64,000 nt of DNA from an uncultured Neglectibacter sp. (GCA_904419785.1 CAJFSY010000009.1:1-64000); one strand, 5' to 3'. Positions 32,926 to 41,337 are shown, counted from the stretch's first letter. Notes: a model not told the origin generated them from the letters alone. Translations and numbers: made by a program.

Positions 32926-33342
32926 ATAAAAAGAAAAACCGCCTTGCACACGCTCAGACAGGCCAAGACACGCCAGCAATAACAGGCGCAACACAAAATA
33001 GAGTCGCTTGCCCATGATCGGATACCACCAGGCCCACATGCCGCCAGAACCAAAAGGAAACCAGGGAGAAACTGCGACAAAATGCGACACATAAAAAAGA
33101 CGTGTGTAATCACCGGAAATCTACAACATAAAAAAGGGTCAAAAACTTACGAAAACCACTGTTTTTCCGGGTATTTACATTAAAGGGGCTTTCTCGGAAA
33201 AACCGCAATAGTCCGCACATAAAAAAGTCGAAAACTGCCGCCTATAAAAAAGAAGTTGCCCAAAAGTGCACACATAAAAAAGAACCAGACAAAACCAGAC
33301 TTTATCTCCGTTAAGCGCTGAGAAACGCTAAACATAAAAAAG
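32926..33342 (+). repeat. Array of CATAAAAAAG motifs in the non-coding right end
   Basis: Five exact CATAAAAAAG (33090, 33127, 33218, 33273, 33333), one TATAAAAAAG (from 33243) and one shorter TATAAAAAG (32926), all in the same orientation with irregular spacing. No credible gene lies in 32709-33556. Possible roles: binding sites for an element protein, an origin, or phase-setting A-tracts. Confidence 0.75.
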
Positions 33343-33417
33343 GAGGGACAGCAGAAAAAGTTGCTGGTAATTCGTTGCCATTATACGCAGGGAAAACGGT
33401 GGAAAAAGTGTTTGAAA

Positions 33418-33458
33418 CTTGGTCTTTGTTTGGTCTTTGTTTCTGCGTTTGGTCATTA
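33418..33458 (+). repeat. 11-bp repeats at right end (candidate integrase arm sites)
   Basis: CTTGGTCTTTG (33418), TTTGGTCTTTG (33429) and TTTGGTCATTA (33448) match the TTTGGTCTTTA tandem near attL in sequence, 11-bp phasing and orientation. Confidence 0.7.
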
Positions 33459-33556
33459 TATGATGGGTAAAACGGGAAAACATGAAAAGCGGAAAATCCG
33501 CATAATTACTGGGATTTTTTAAGGTTAAAATGGTTGTGAAAAACGGTGATTGCTGT

Positions 33557-33579
33557 TTCAAATCCTGTCACCTCGACCA
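33557..33579 (+). repeat. attR core repeat
   Basis: Second copy of the 23-bp tRNA-Pro 3' sequence. The bases just upstream do not continue the tRNA (GCTG T in place of CGCAGG), so the repeat boundary is exact here. Confidence 0.93.
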
Positions 33580-33580
33580 T

Positions 33581-33630
33581 AGCGGGTGTTCTTATGGCTT
33601 TTGAGAGGCTGTAAGCGCACTCGCTTTTTT
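33581..33630 (+). terminator. Original tRNA-Pro terminator, displaced by the element
   Basis: AGCGGGTG / CACTCGCT stem with a large loop and TTTTTT tail lies one base after attR. Before insertion it would have followed the tRNA directly. Confidence 0.65.
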
Positions 33631-33692
33631 ATTTGGCAGTCTCCGATTATTCAGTAAAACAGGAAGATGATAGTGCGTGGTTTTCTGCTTTG

Positions 33693-33721
33693 TTGACAAC
33701 CAAAACGCTGAATGCTACAAT
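33693..33721 (+). promoter_or_regulatory. Promoter of the GH120-trmO unit
   Basis: Consensus TTGACA, 17-bp spacer, TGC extension and TACAAT, about 84 bp before the gene. Confidence 0.7.
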
Positions 33722-33804
33722 CAACTTCATAAGCGTCCAGATAAAGAACGGCTTTTCGGGACATTCTGAAAACTTTTGGAGAGAACTTTAAAGGAGGAAT
33801 TGTT

Positions 33805-35829
33805 TTGATTTATTATGTTTCTGCCAGTGTAAAACGCAGCGGCGACGGCACTAAAGAAGCTCCTTTCCAGACGATCAACGAGGCGGCGCGGGTAGCCGTG
33901 GCTGGCGATGAAGTCGTTGTATTGCCTGGTTATTACCGTGAATGGGTAGACCCTATCAACGGCGGTGTCAGTGATGATTGCCGCATCACTTACCGTTCGG
34001 AAGTCCCTGGCGGCGCTGTGATCACCGGCTCCGAAGTGGTCAAGACCTGGCAGCCTTATGAGGGCGATGTTTGGGTAGCACGCATCCCCAACGGCTTGTT
34101 TGGCGAGTATAACCCCTATACCACCCTGATCGAAGGCGACTGGTATATTCCGTCTAAGCCTTTCCATACCGGAGAGGTTTATTTAAACGGCAAATCCATG
34201 TATGAGAGCGAAGACCTGGAAGGCGTGATCCATCCCCAGGTGTACAAGCCTTCTTGGGACCCGGAGTTCACCATCTATCGCTGGTATACCTGCCAGGACG
34301 GCGGCAAGACTGTGATTTACGCCAATTTCCACGGTGTTGACCCCAATGAGGAGACTGTGGAGATCAACGTGCGCCGTAACTGCTTCTATCCCAGCAAGAC
34401 CGGCGTCAACTACATCACTTTGTCTGGCTTTGTGGTGCGCCAGGCCGCTACCCAATGGGCGCCTCCCACCGCCTATCAGGAAGGCATGATCGGCCCCCAC
34501 TGGTCTAAGGGATGGATTATCGAGGACTGCGAGGTTTCCGATTCCAAATGCTCCGGCATTTCTTTGGGTAAGTTCCGCCAGCCCGAGAACGACAACAAAT
34601 GGCTGAAAACCAAGTATAAGGATGGTACCCAGACAGAGCGGGAGTGTATCTGCCTGGCGCAGATTCAGGGTTGGACTAAGGAAAACATCGGTCACCACAT
34701 CATCCGCCGCTGCAACATTCATGATTGCGGCCAGACCGGTATCGTGGGCCATCTGGGCGGTGTGTTCTCTTTGATCGAGGATAACCACATCCATCATATC
34801 AACAACAAGCAGAATCTTTCCGGCGCTGAGATCGGCGGCATCAAGATGCACGCTGCCATCGACGTGGTGTACCGCCGTAACCATATCCATCACTGCACCC
34901 GTGGCATCTGGCTGGACTGGCAGGCTCAGGGCACCCGCGTGACGCAGAACTTGTTCCATGACAATACCCTGCCTAATCTGAGTGAGAATCCCGACAAGGA
35001 AGAGTTTCTGGGGATGGGCGAGGATATCTTTGTGGAAGTTTCCCACGGCCCCACGCTGATCGACAATAACCTGCTGCTTTCCACCCGCTCTTTGAAGTTG
35101 GCCGCTCAAGGGATTGCGGTGGTCCACAACTTGATCGGCGGCGCGCTGACTGCGGTGGGCATTGGCACGGACAACGGCGCTTTGACGCTGAATTCTCCCC
35201 GGTATACTCCTTACCATGTGGCTCACCGCACGGAAGTCATGGGCTTTATGACTTTCCTCCACGGCGATGTGCGGTTCTATAACAATATCTTTGTGCAGCA
35301 GGATGTGCACCCCGCTTTAGTGGAGGCCATGGAGCGCACCAAAGAACACCCCAACATGTGGGATGACAGCAATGTGGAAGTGGGCACCTTTAAGTATGAT
35401 GGCTATCCTACCTTTGAGGAATGGGACAAGGAATTTGAAGGCTATTGCGGTATGGGGTCCGAGCCCAGCGACCGCTATTATATGCATCTGCCTGTGTGGG
35501 CTGACGGCAACGTTTACTACGGCGGCGCGAAGCCCTGGGAGAAAGAGGCAAACGCCAAAGTAATCCCCGATAAGGTGACGTTGAAACTTAACCAGCAAGA
35601 AGGCAAATATACTTTGGAGACAAATCTCTATGATTTGCTTCCTGAGATGAAAGCTCCTTGCGTGTCTACTGAATTTTTGGGCGAGGCATTTGAGCCTGAA
35701 GAGAAATTTGAGAATCCCGACGGTACGCCGATCATCTTTAACCAGGACTATTTCGGCCGTCACCGGGCAATTAACCCCATGCCCGGCCCCTTCGAGTCTG
35801 AGACTGAATTGCAGGAAGCTCTATTCTGA
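33805..35829 (+). CDS. Glycoside hydrolase family 120, beta-xylosidase
   Basis: A 674-residue parallel beta-helix protein closely resembling the clostridial XylC/GH120 pattern: N-terminal YYVSASVKRSGDGTKEAPFQ, VVVLPGYYREWVDP, AATQWAPPTAYQ, GPHWSKGWIIEDCEV, CGQTGIVGHLGGVFS. The catalytic Asp is in GIWLDWQAQGTRV and the acid/base Glu in IFVEVSHGP. An insertion of about 20 residues, compared with the family as I recall it, lies between them. There is no signal peptide, so it probably cleaves imported xylo-oligosaccharides. The start is TTG, 7 bp after AAAGGAGG. It overlaps trmO by one base. No regulator is adjacent. Confidence 0.85.
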   Translation: MIYYVSASVKRSGDGTKEAPFQTINEAARVAVAGDEVVVLPGYYREWVDPINGGVSDDCRITYRSEVPGGAVITGSEVVKTWQPYEGDVWVARIPNGLFGEYNPYTTLIEGDWYIPSKPFHTGEVYLNGKSMYESEDLEGVIHPQVYKPSWDPEFTIYRWYTCQDGGKTVIYANFHGVDPNEETVEINVRRNCFYPSKTGVNYITLSGFVVRQAATQWAPPTAYQEGMIGPHWSKGWIIEDCEVSDSKCSGISLGKFRQPENDNKWLKTKYKDGTQTERECICLAQIQGWTKENIGHHIIRRCNIHDCGQTGIVGHLGGVFSLIEDNHIHHINNKQNLSGAEIGGIKMHAAIDVVYRRNHIHHCTRGIWLDWQAQGTRVTQNLFHDNTLPNLSENPDKEEFLGMGEDIFVEVSHGPTLIDNNLLLSTRSLKLAAQGIAVVHNLIGGALTAVGIGTDNGALTLNSPRYTPYHVAHRTEVMGFMTFLHGDVRFYNNIFVQQDVHPALVEAMERTKEHPNMWDDSNVEVGTFKYDGYPTFEEWDKEFEGYCGMGSEPSDRYYMHLPVWADGNVYYGGAKPWEKEANAKVIPDKVTLKLNQQEGKYTLETNLYDLLPEMKAPCVSTEFLGEAFEPEEKFENPDGTPIIFNQDYFGRHRAINPMPGPFESETELQEALF

Positions 35830-36509
35830 TGGAAGAAACACTGACCCTGCGGCCGATCGCCCATATTCGGACGCAGTTTTCGGAAAAATTTGGGATTCCC
35901 CGGCAGAGCGGCTTGGTAGCAGAGCTTTTGGCACGGGTAGTTTTTGAAAAGGAATACCGCATTCAAGAGGCCTTCCGAGGAATTGAGGAATTTTCCCACC
36001 TGTGGCTTTTGTGGCAATTTACAGAAAGCCATGGGTGGTCTCCCACGGTAAGGCCTCCCAGACTGGGGGGGAACCAGCGGGTCGGGGTATTCGCTACCAG
36101 GTCGCCTTTCCGCCCAAATCCCATAGGGCTTTCTTGCGTGAAGCTGGAAAAGGTGGAATATGATGGGGTTGACGGGCCCATGCTTCTGGTACGGGGCGCA
36201 GACCTCCTGGACGGTACGCCTATTTTTGACGTAAAGCCTTATGTGCCGCTGGCAGACTGCCGTCCTGAGGCGGCGGGCAGCTTTTCCGACCGGCATAGGG
36301 AAGATCATTTAGAGGTAGAGTTCCCCAAAGCGCTTTTGGAAAAAGTACCGGAAGAGCTCAGGGCTGCCTTGATAGGCGTGCTTTCCCAAGATCCAAGACC
36401 TTCCTACCAAAATGACCCGGAACGGGTATATGGGATGGCTTTTGCCGGGCTTGAGGTGAAATTTTCTGTAGAGGATAAAACTCTTCATGTGCGCAAGGTA
36501 GAGTATTGA
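35829..36509 (+). CDS. trmO: tRNA (N6-threonylcarbamoyladenosine37-N6)-methyltransferase TrmO
   Basis: A 226-residue TsaA/YaeB-family protein using S-adenosylmethionine to methylate t6A37 of tRNA. Family marks are the N-terminal beta-barrel start IAHIRTQFSEKFGIPRQ, FSHLWLLWQF, GVFATRSPFRPNPIGLS and ADLLDGTPIFDVKPYVP. The C-terminal SYQNDPERVYGMAF resembles the TrmO C-terminal domain. Its start overlaps the GH120 stop by one base. A terminator follows. The association with a glycosidase is unusual and probably only transcriptional. Confidence 0.93.
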   Translation: MEETLTLRPIAHIRTQFSEKFGIPRQSGLVAELLARVVFEKEYRIQEAFRGIEEFSHLWLLWQFTESHGWSPTVRPPRLGGNQRVGVFATRSPFRPNPIGLSCVKLEKVEYDGVDGPMLLVRGADLLDGTPIFDVKPYVPLADCRPEAAGSFSDRHREDHLEVEFPKALLEKVPEELRAALIGVLSQDPRPSYQNDPERVYGMAFAGLEVKFSVEDKTLHVRKVEY

Positions 36510-36519
36510 CAAATAAAAG

Positions 36520-36552
36520 GAGAAACGCCGGGTTTGGGCGTTTCTCTTTTTT
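36520..36552 (+). terminator. Intrinsic terminator after trmO
   Basis: Stem GAGAAACGCC / GGGCGTTTCTC followed by TTTTTT. Confidence 0.9.
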
Positions 36553-36620
36553 GTTTTGAAAAGCTATTGGAGAGATGTTTTAGTGTTAGATAAGTGAAAC
36601 GTTAATTTACTAAAAACCTA

Positions 36621-36649
36621 TTGACATTAAGTGTTTACCATGATATTCT
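36621..36649 (+). promoter_or_regulatory. Promoter of the fucosidase gene
   Basis: TTGACA, 17 bp, TATTCT with a TGA extended -10. The first operator palindrome lies just downstream of the expected start site. Confidence 0.55.
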
Positions 36650-36657
36650 AGCAACAA

Positions 36658-36719
36658 AAAACAAAACGTTTTGTTTTAGAAAGAGCTCTGTTATTTGAGC
36701 GTTTGACAAGACGTTTTGT
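36658..36719. promoter_or_regulatory. Two palindromic operators upstream of the fucosidase
   Basis: A perfect 20-bp palindrome centred on ACAAAACGTTTTGT (36661-36674) and a near-copy ACAAGACGTTTTGT (36706-36719), 45 bp centre to centre. The central CG with flanking symmetric arms is typical of LacI/GalR-family sites. The regulator is not adjacent. Confidence 0.65.
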
Positions 36720-36776
36720 GTATAAGTGCTTAGCTTGACAATATTTTATAATGTGTGAAAAGAGGAGTTGGAAAGC

Positions 36777-38216
36777 ATGGGCCAACAGTTTGAAGCAACA
36801 TTTGATTCTTTACGGAACTATCAATGCCCGGAGTGGTTCCGGGATGCGAAATTTGGCATTTGGAGCCACTGGGGTCCCCAGAGTGTGCCAATGTGTGGTG
36901 ACTGGTATGCCCGCAATATGTATATTCAGGGCACTCCGCAGAACTTGTATCATGTGCGGCATTATGGACATCCTTCCAAATTTGGGTATAAGGATATCTG
37001 TAAGCTGTGGAAAGCGGAGAACTTCGATCCAGAAGAACTGATGGGATTGTATCACAAAGCAGGCGCCAAATATTTTGTGGCCCAGGCGATGCATCACGAC
37101 AATTTCTTTAACTACGATTCTCAGATTCATCCTTTCAATTCTGTAAAGATCGGTCCCCAAAAGGATATCTGCGCATTGTGGAAAGCTGCGGCTGACAAAT
37201 ACCACATGCCTTTTGGCTTAACAGAACACTTAGGCGCTTCTTTCAGCTGGTGGATTACCAACAAGACATGCGACAGCTATGGCCCTTATAAGGGCGTGCC
37301 CTATGATGGTAACGATCCTGCCTATTCTCAGTTTTATCATGCGAACCAGGAACACGTTATCCCTGGGGACACTACGGGGAAGATGGCACAATGGCTGACG
37401 GGCAATAAAGAGTTTCATGCTCATTGGCTGGATGTGATGAAGGAACTGGTGGATAAATTCCATCCCGCTCTGCTTTATTCCGACAGCGGCCTGCCTTTTG
37501 AGGAAGAAGGTTTCCAACCTGGTCTGGAAGCGGTTGCTTATTTGTATAATGATTCTATTCAGCAGAATGGTTCTAACCAAGCTGTTTACACACAGAAAAA
37601 TCGGGATGCCCAGGTTTATGAAGTGGGCGTGCTGGATATTGAAAAAAGCCAGCTTCCCGGTGTGCAGGAGCGTCCTTGGCAGACAGATACCTGCATCGGC
37701 AACTGGTTCTATGATGCCACGCAGGTGTATAAGCGTCCGGAACAAATCATTGAGATGTTGATCGATATTGTTTCCAAGAACGGCACGATGCTGTTAAATA
37801 TCCTCCAGCGGCCGGATGGCAGCATTGACGAGGAAGCCCGCTATCTGTTGGAAGAACTGGCCACCTGGTTCCCCGTATGCGGTCAGGCGATCTATGGCAC
37901 ACGGCCGTGGCGCGTTTTTGGCGAGGGCGATACCCGCGTTCTCATCGATGGGTTCCGGGAGGACAAAACCGATTGGAATTCCTCGGATTACCGTTTTACA
38001 CAGAAGGACAACACCCTCTACGCTTTCATTATGGAGATGCCGGAAAACAGCGTGCCGGTTATCAAGTCTCTCACTCCTCAGGATAAGGTTTCTTCTGTGG
38101 AACTGCTGGGCGCGGGGCCGGTACCCTTTGCTCAGAATTACGGCGTGTTGACAGTGCAACTGCCGGAAAAACTGCCCACGAAGTATACAAACTGCCTTGC
38201 CATCCATTTGGATTGA
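36777..38216 (+). CDS. Glycoside hydrolase family 29, alpha-L-fucosidase
   Basis: A 479-residue enzyme removing L-fucose from host glycans or plant material. The N-terminal CPEWFRDAKFGIWSHWGPQS, YFVAQAMHHDNF, and the nucleophile Asp in LLYSDSGLPFEE mark GH29. The C-terminal beta domain (TLYAFIMEMPENSVPVIKSL) is present. It lacks a signal peptide. The start is ATG, 9 bp after AGAGGAG; an in-frame TTG at 36768 is adjacent to the site and less likely. Expression is probably repressed through the two upstream palindromes. Confidence 0.9.
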   Translation: MGQQFEATFDSLRNYQCPEWFRDAKFGIWSHWGPQSVPMCGDWYARNMYIQGTPQNLYHVRHYGHPSKFGYKDICKLWKAENFDPEELMGLYHKAGAKYFVAQAMHHDNFFNYDSQIHPFNSVKIGPQKDICALWKAAADKYHMPFGLTEHLGASFSWWITNKTCDSYGPYKGVPYDGNDPAYSQFYHANQEHVIPGDTTGKMAQWLTGNKEFHAHWLDVMKELVDKFHPALLYSDSGLPFEEEGFQPGLEAVAYLYNDSIQQNGSNQAVYTQKNRDAQVYEVGVLDIEKSQLPGVQERPWQTDTCIGNWFYDATQVYKRPEQIIEMLIDIVSKNGTMLLNILQRPDGSIDEEARYLLEELATWFPVCGQAIYGTRPWRVFGEGDTRVLIDGFREDKTDWNSSDYRFTQKDNTLYAFIMEMPENSVPVIKSLTPQDKVSSVELLGAGPVPFAQNYGVLTVQLPEKLPTKYTNCLAIHLD

Positions 38217-38250
38217 TTTTCTGTAAAACATCTTTGATTGTTCTCAATAA

Positions 38251-38285
38251 AAAAAGCCAGAGGTCGAAATGCCTCTGGCTTTTTG
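38251..38285. terminator. Bidirectional terminator between fucosidase and recR
   Basis: Stem AAAAAGCCAGAGG / CCTCTGGCTTTTT between convergent genes. Confidence 0.92.
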
Positions 38286-38296
38286 CTTTATTAGAG

Positions 38297-38896
38297 TTAT
38301 AGTTCCTGACGGCCTTCCATGGCGCGCTGTAAAGTAACTTCATCCGCGTATTCTAAATCGCCGCCTACGGGGATTCCATAAGCGAGACGCGTTACTTTGA
38401 CACCCAATGGCTTCAACAGCCGTGATAAGTACATGGCAGTGGCTTCTCCTTCTACCGTAGGGTTTGTGGCCATAATGACCTCTTCCACAGTAGAATCCAT
38501 ACGGGCGAGAAGCTCTTTGATTTTCAGCTGGTCCGGTCCAATGCCCGATAGCGGGCTGATAGCCCCATGAAGCACATGGTATAAGCCGTTATATTCTCCG
38601 GCCCGTTCTAAAGCGAACACATCTTTGGGCTCTTCCACTACGCAGATGGAGCTTTTGTCCCGGCTTTCACTGCGGCATACAGGGCAAAGTTCGCCATCAG
38701 TCAAGTTACAGCATACCTTGCAAGTGTGGATTTTTTCGTGGGCGTCCAAAATGGCCTGGGCGAAGCTTTGGGCTTCTTCTTGGCTGACGCCCAGCATATA
38801 GTAAGCCAGCCGTTGAGCGGATTTGTGACCGATTCCCGGCAGGCTTTCAAATTTTTCCACCAGTACCTCCAGGGGCGGCACATGATAGCCGGCCAT
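38297..38896 (-). CDS. recR: Recombination protein RecR
   Basis: A 199-residue protein of the RecFOR pathway that helps load RecA on gapped DNA. Present in order are the N-terminal helix-hairpin-helix ([20 protein letters not shown]), the C4 zinc finger ([16 protein letters not shown]), the TOPRIM core ([17 protein letters not shown]) and the Walker-like C-terminus ([19 protein letters not shown]). The last gene of dnaX-ybaB-recR, with 1 bp between it and ybaB. Confidence 0.98.
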   Translation of the reverse strand: MAGYHVPPLEVLVEKFESLPGIGHKSAQRLAYYMLGVSQEEAQSFAQAILDAHEKIHTCKVCCNLTDGELCPVCRSESRDKSSICVVEEPKDVFALERAGEYNGLYHVLHGAISPLSGIGPDQLKIKELLARMDSTVEEVIMATNPTVEGEATAMYLSRLLKPLGVKVTRLAYGIPVGGDLEYADEVTLQRAMEGRQEL

Positions 38897-38897
38897 T

Positions 38898-39248
38898 TTA
38901 GAACAGCCCCGGAATGTTCATGCCGCCGGAAAGTTCGGACATCCGCTCTTCTTTTTCCTGGGCAGCGGCCCGCAGCGCTTCGTTGACAGCGGCGGTTATC
39001 AAGTCCGCCAGCATTTCGGCATCATCCGGGTCGATGACCTCAGGCTTCATCTCGATGGATTTTACTTCCATCTTGCCTGTAACAGTGGCCTTTACAGCGT
39101 CGCCGCCAGCAGTGGCGGAATATTCTTTTTCTTCCAGTTCAGCGGTAGCGGCTTCCATTTGCTCCTGCATCTTCTGGGCCTGACGGGCCAGCTGCTGCAG
39201 ATTGGAGGGGCCGCCTCCGCCGAATCCCTGGGGCAGTCTTGCTTTCAT
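38898..39248 (-). CDS. ybaB: YbaB/EbfC-family nucleoid-associated protein
   Basis: A 116-residue protein binding DNA as a dimer. Family features: the Met/Gln-rich first helix ([20 protein letters not shown]), the strand region [20 protein letters not shown] and the motif [20 protein letters not shown]. The conserved position between dnaX and recR supports the call. The N-terminal [13 protein letters not shown] is the flexible arm. Confidence 0.96.
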   Translation of the reverse strand: MKARLPQGFGGGGPSNLQQLARQAQKMQEQMEAATAELEEKEYSATAGGDAVKATVTGKMEVKSIEMKPEVIDPDDAEMLADLITAAVNEALRAAAQEKEERMSELSGGMNIPGLF

Positions 39249-39303
39249 AATGATCCTTCCTTTCCGGCTAAAGCCGTTGCATTATTTTTTATAAATTGAT
39301 CCA

Positions 39304-41103
39304 TTAAAATGGGATTTCCGCGTCAGTAAGCGGGGGAGGGGATTCCTCTTCGGAAGAGGCAGCATCCATAGGCTCCGCTGTTTCCCGAACGTCGATACCT
39401 TCCTCTTTGGCGCGGCGTTCCAGTTCGGCAAAAGGATCGGCTTCCGGAGGCGTTTCCTCCCGAGGCTCCCGATAGGGTCCCAGCTTGTACACCCGGCCGG
39501 TCACTTGGCGGATGGCTTCCCGCATCCTATCCCGCTGTTCAGGGCGTTTCAAAAGTTCAAAGGCCAATTCCGGCGCTTGAATCAGCATATAATCCCCGTT
39601 CACATATGCCGCAGACCCCGCGAAAGCCATAGCTACGCTTTTGGTATCGCCGCGGATACGCTGCAGGATTTCCGGCCAGTCTCGAAAACGTTGAGCGCCA
39701 GCGGAAAGCGCGGCTACATCCACTGCCGGAGCTTTTTTTCGGGGCCTGGCTGCGGTGGGGGCCGTTTCCGGCTGGGCGGGAGGGGCCGAAACCTTTTCCC
39801 GGAAAGGGTCCTCTTCGGAAACGGGTTGGGGAGAGGGGGCTGGCTCGGAAATCGAAGGCTCCTTTTCAGGGGCTTTTTCCGAAACAGACGGCTGCTCCGA
39901 AAGTTCCGCCCGCTGGGCAGGCTCCGCTGGGACAGAGGCTTCGGCCACAGGGACGGCCCTCTGGCGGGGGGCGCCGTTTTCTAAAGCTTCCAGCCGTCGC
40001 AGCAGCGCTTCCGGGGAAGTGTCCAGTTCAGGATTGCACAGCTTTACAAAGGCCATCTCCAATTCAGCCCGTTGATTGGCATAGCGCATTTTGTGCAAAG
40101 TTTCCTCAAACGTATCTAGTCCGTGAAGAATGGCGGACAAATTCAAAGAGAGGGCCTGGGTAGTCATGACTTCCAGTTCTTGAGGGGAACACAGCACCAG
40201 CCGGGAAGCGTCCCGCATGGTTTTGATGAGCATCAGTCCCCGGAAATATTCCGCCATTTCCTCGCACAGCCGATTCATGTCTTTCGATTCTCTGTGGAGC
40301 CCGTCGATGGCTTCCAGAGCATGGGCCGGGTTTTGCTCCACGATATCCTGGGCTAAGGCGGCAAGGTAATCACGGGCCGCCACCCCGGCGGTTTGATTGA
40401 CCACCTCCAGCGTCACGTGACGGTTACGGCCCAGGCATTGGTCCAGCAGGGACAGGGCGTCCCGCAAAGCGCCGTCGGCAATGCGCGCGATGAGCAAGGC
40501 CGCGTCCTGATCCAGCTGGGCATCTTCCCGGCCAGCCACATCTTCCAGCCGTCCGGCGATATCTTCCGGGGCGATGCGGCGGAAATCGAACCGCTGGCAC
40601 CGGGATAAAATGGTAGGCAGAAGCTTGTGGACTTCCGTAGTAGCCAGGATAAAGATCACGTGAGGAGGAGGTTCCTCCAAGGTTTTCAGCAGAGCGTTGA
40701 ACGCCGCGATGGAAAGCATGTGTACCTCGTCGATGATATACACACGGTATTTCGCTGTGGTGGGTGTAAAGTTGGATTCTTCGATCAAAGACCGGATGCT
40801 GTCCACACCGTTGTTGCTGGCCGCGTCGATTTCTACCACGTCTAAAATGGACCCGTTTTCCAATCCTTGGCAGATCTCGCACTCGCCGCAAGGGTCGCCG
40901 TCTTTAGGATGCAGGCAGTTGACGGCCCGCGCCAGGATCTTCGCGCAGGTAGTTTTACCTGTGCCTCTTGAGCCGGTAAACAGATAGGCATGGGCAATGC
41001 GGCCCCTCATCAGCTCGTTTTTTAAGGTGACGGTAACTTGAGGCTGGCCTACAACGTCCGAAAAAAATTGGGGACGGTATTTCCGATAGAGTACCTTATA
41101 CAC
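39304..41103 (-). CDS. dnaX: DNA polymerase III subunit gamma/tau
   Basis: A 599-residue clamp-loader ATPase. YRKYRPQFFSDVVGQ opens the AAA module; Walker A is TGSRGTGKTTCAKIL, a CxxC-type zinc site is CGECEICQ, Walker B is YIIDEVHML and the SRC arginine finger motif is ILSRCQRFDF. The C-terminal half is a proline/glutamate-rich linker and a polymerase-binding region. The start is GTG, 8 bp after GGGAGG; the open frame upstream runs into the SRP RNA gene and is not coding. No slippery A-run for a tau/gamma frameshift was noticed. Confidence 0.96.
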   Translation of the reverse strand: MYKVLYRKYRPQFFSDVVGQPQVTVTLKNELMRGRIAHAYLFTGSRGTGKTTCAKILARAVNCLHPKDGDPCGECEICQGLENGSILDVVEIDAASNNGVDSIRSLIEESNFTPTTAKYRVYIIDEVHMLSIAAFNALLKTLEEPPPHVIFILATTEVHKLLPTILSRCQRFDFRRIAPEDIAGRLEDVAGREDAQLDQDAALLIARIADGALRDALSLLDQCLGRNRHVTLEVVNQTAGVAARDYLAALAQDIVEQNPAHALEAIDGLHRESKDMNRLCEEMAEYFRGLMLIKTMRDASRLVLCSPQELEVMTTQALSLNLSAILHGLDTFEETLHKMRYANQRAELEMAFVKLCNPELDTSPEALLRRLEALENGAPRQRAVPVAEASVPAEPAQRAELSEQPSVSEKAPEKEPSISEPAPSPQPVSEEDPFREKVSAPPAQPETAPTAARPRKKAPAVDVAALSAGAQRFRDWPEILQRIRGDTKSVAMAFAGSAAYVNGDYMLIQAPELAFELLKRPEQRDRMREAIRQVTGRVYKLGPYREPREETPPEADPFAELERRAKEEGIDVRETAEPMDAASSEEESPPPLTDAEIPF

Positions 41104-41165
41104 ACGAAAGACCTCCCTTCCCGGCAAAACGTCCCAGAGAAAACATAGGGCAGAAGCCCGGTAAC

Positions 41166-41281
41166 ATATGGGAACGGACAGGCGCCCTGCATCGCCCGGG
41201 AACTGCCGCTTAATGCTGCTCGGTTCCCCGCCTGACATGGTTCACGGCGTCCCGCCGCGCAGACCTGCCCGCTCCCATATT
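41166..41281 (-). ncRNA. ffs: Signal recognition particle RNA (small bacterial type)
   Basis: On the minus strand the conserved apical domain is visible: GTGAACCATGTCAGGCGGGG, then AACCGAGCAGC, with the symmetric loop and a GGAA-type tetraloop region. The ends pair (ATATGGGA ... TCCCATAT) to make a single rod of about 115 nt. It sits immediately upstream of dnaX, a standard clostridial position. Binds Ffh for membrane targeting. The ends are approximate. Confidence 0.9.
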
Positions 41282-41298
41282 CTACCGTACCCTCTGCC

Positions 41299-41322
41299 CC
41301 TTACTTTCTTGAAAGAAAGTAA
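41299..41322. repeat. 24-bp near-perfect palindrome
   Basis: CTTACTTTCTT and AAGAAAGTAAG are separated by GA. Such TTTCTTGAAAGAAA sequences recur in clostridial intergenic DNA, but the function is unknown. It is close to the upstream side of the SRP RNA gene. Confidence 0.6.
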
Positions 41323-41337
41323 GCAAAGAACTTTTAT

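Larger units (their letters stand above)
25430..33579. mobile_element. Integrative element in tRNA-Pro (satellite/IME-like), about 8.1 kb
   Basis: It is bounded by 23-bp perfect direct repeats covering the 3' end of tRNA-Pro. Gene order: integrase, toxin-antitoxin and XRE repressor on the minus strand; Cro-like XRE, small protein, Xis-like HTH, primase-helicase, four small or unknown genes on the plus strand; then a repeat-rich non-coding right end. No relaxase, type IV secretion, terminase or capsid gene was seen. The divergent repressor switch plus pri-rep module resembles phage-inducible chromosomal islands, but a packaging gene was not identified. A mobilizable element relying on an oriT is the alternative. 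Confidence 0.9.

Noticed and set aside
32615..33113. Open frames in the right end of the element (104 and 108 codons)
   Set aside because: They overlap the end of the coiled-coil gene, its terminator and the repeat array, with no start signals.
33090..33342. CATAAAAAAG array considered as CRISPR
   Set aside because: The repeated motif is only 10 bp, spacing is irregular (24-91 bp) and no cas gene is present.
33805..35829. GH120 gene considered as element cargo
   Set aside because: It lies outside attR and has its own promoter; its base composition is like the chromosomal genes.
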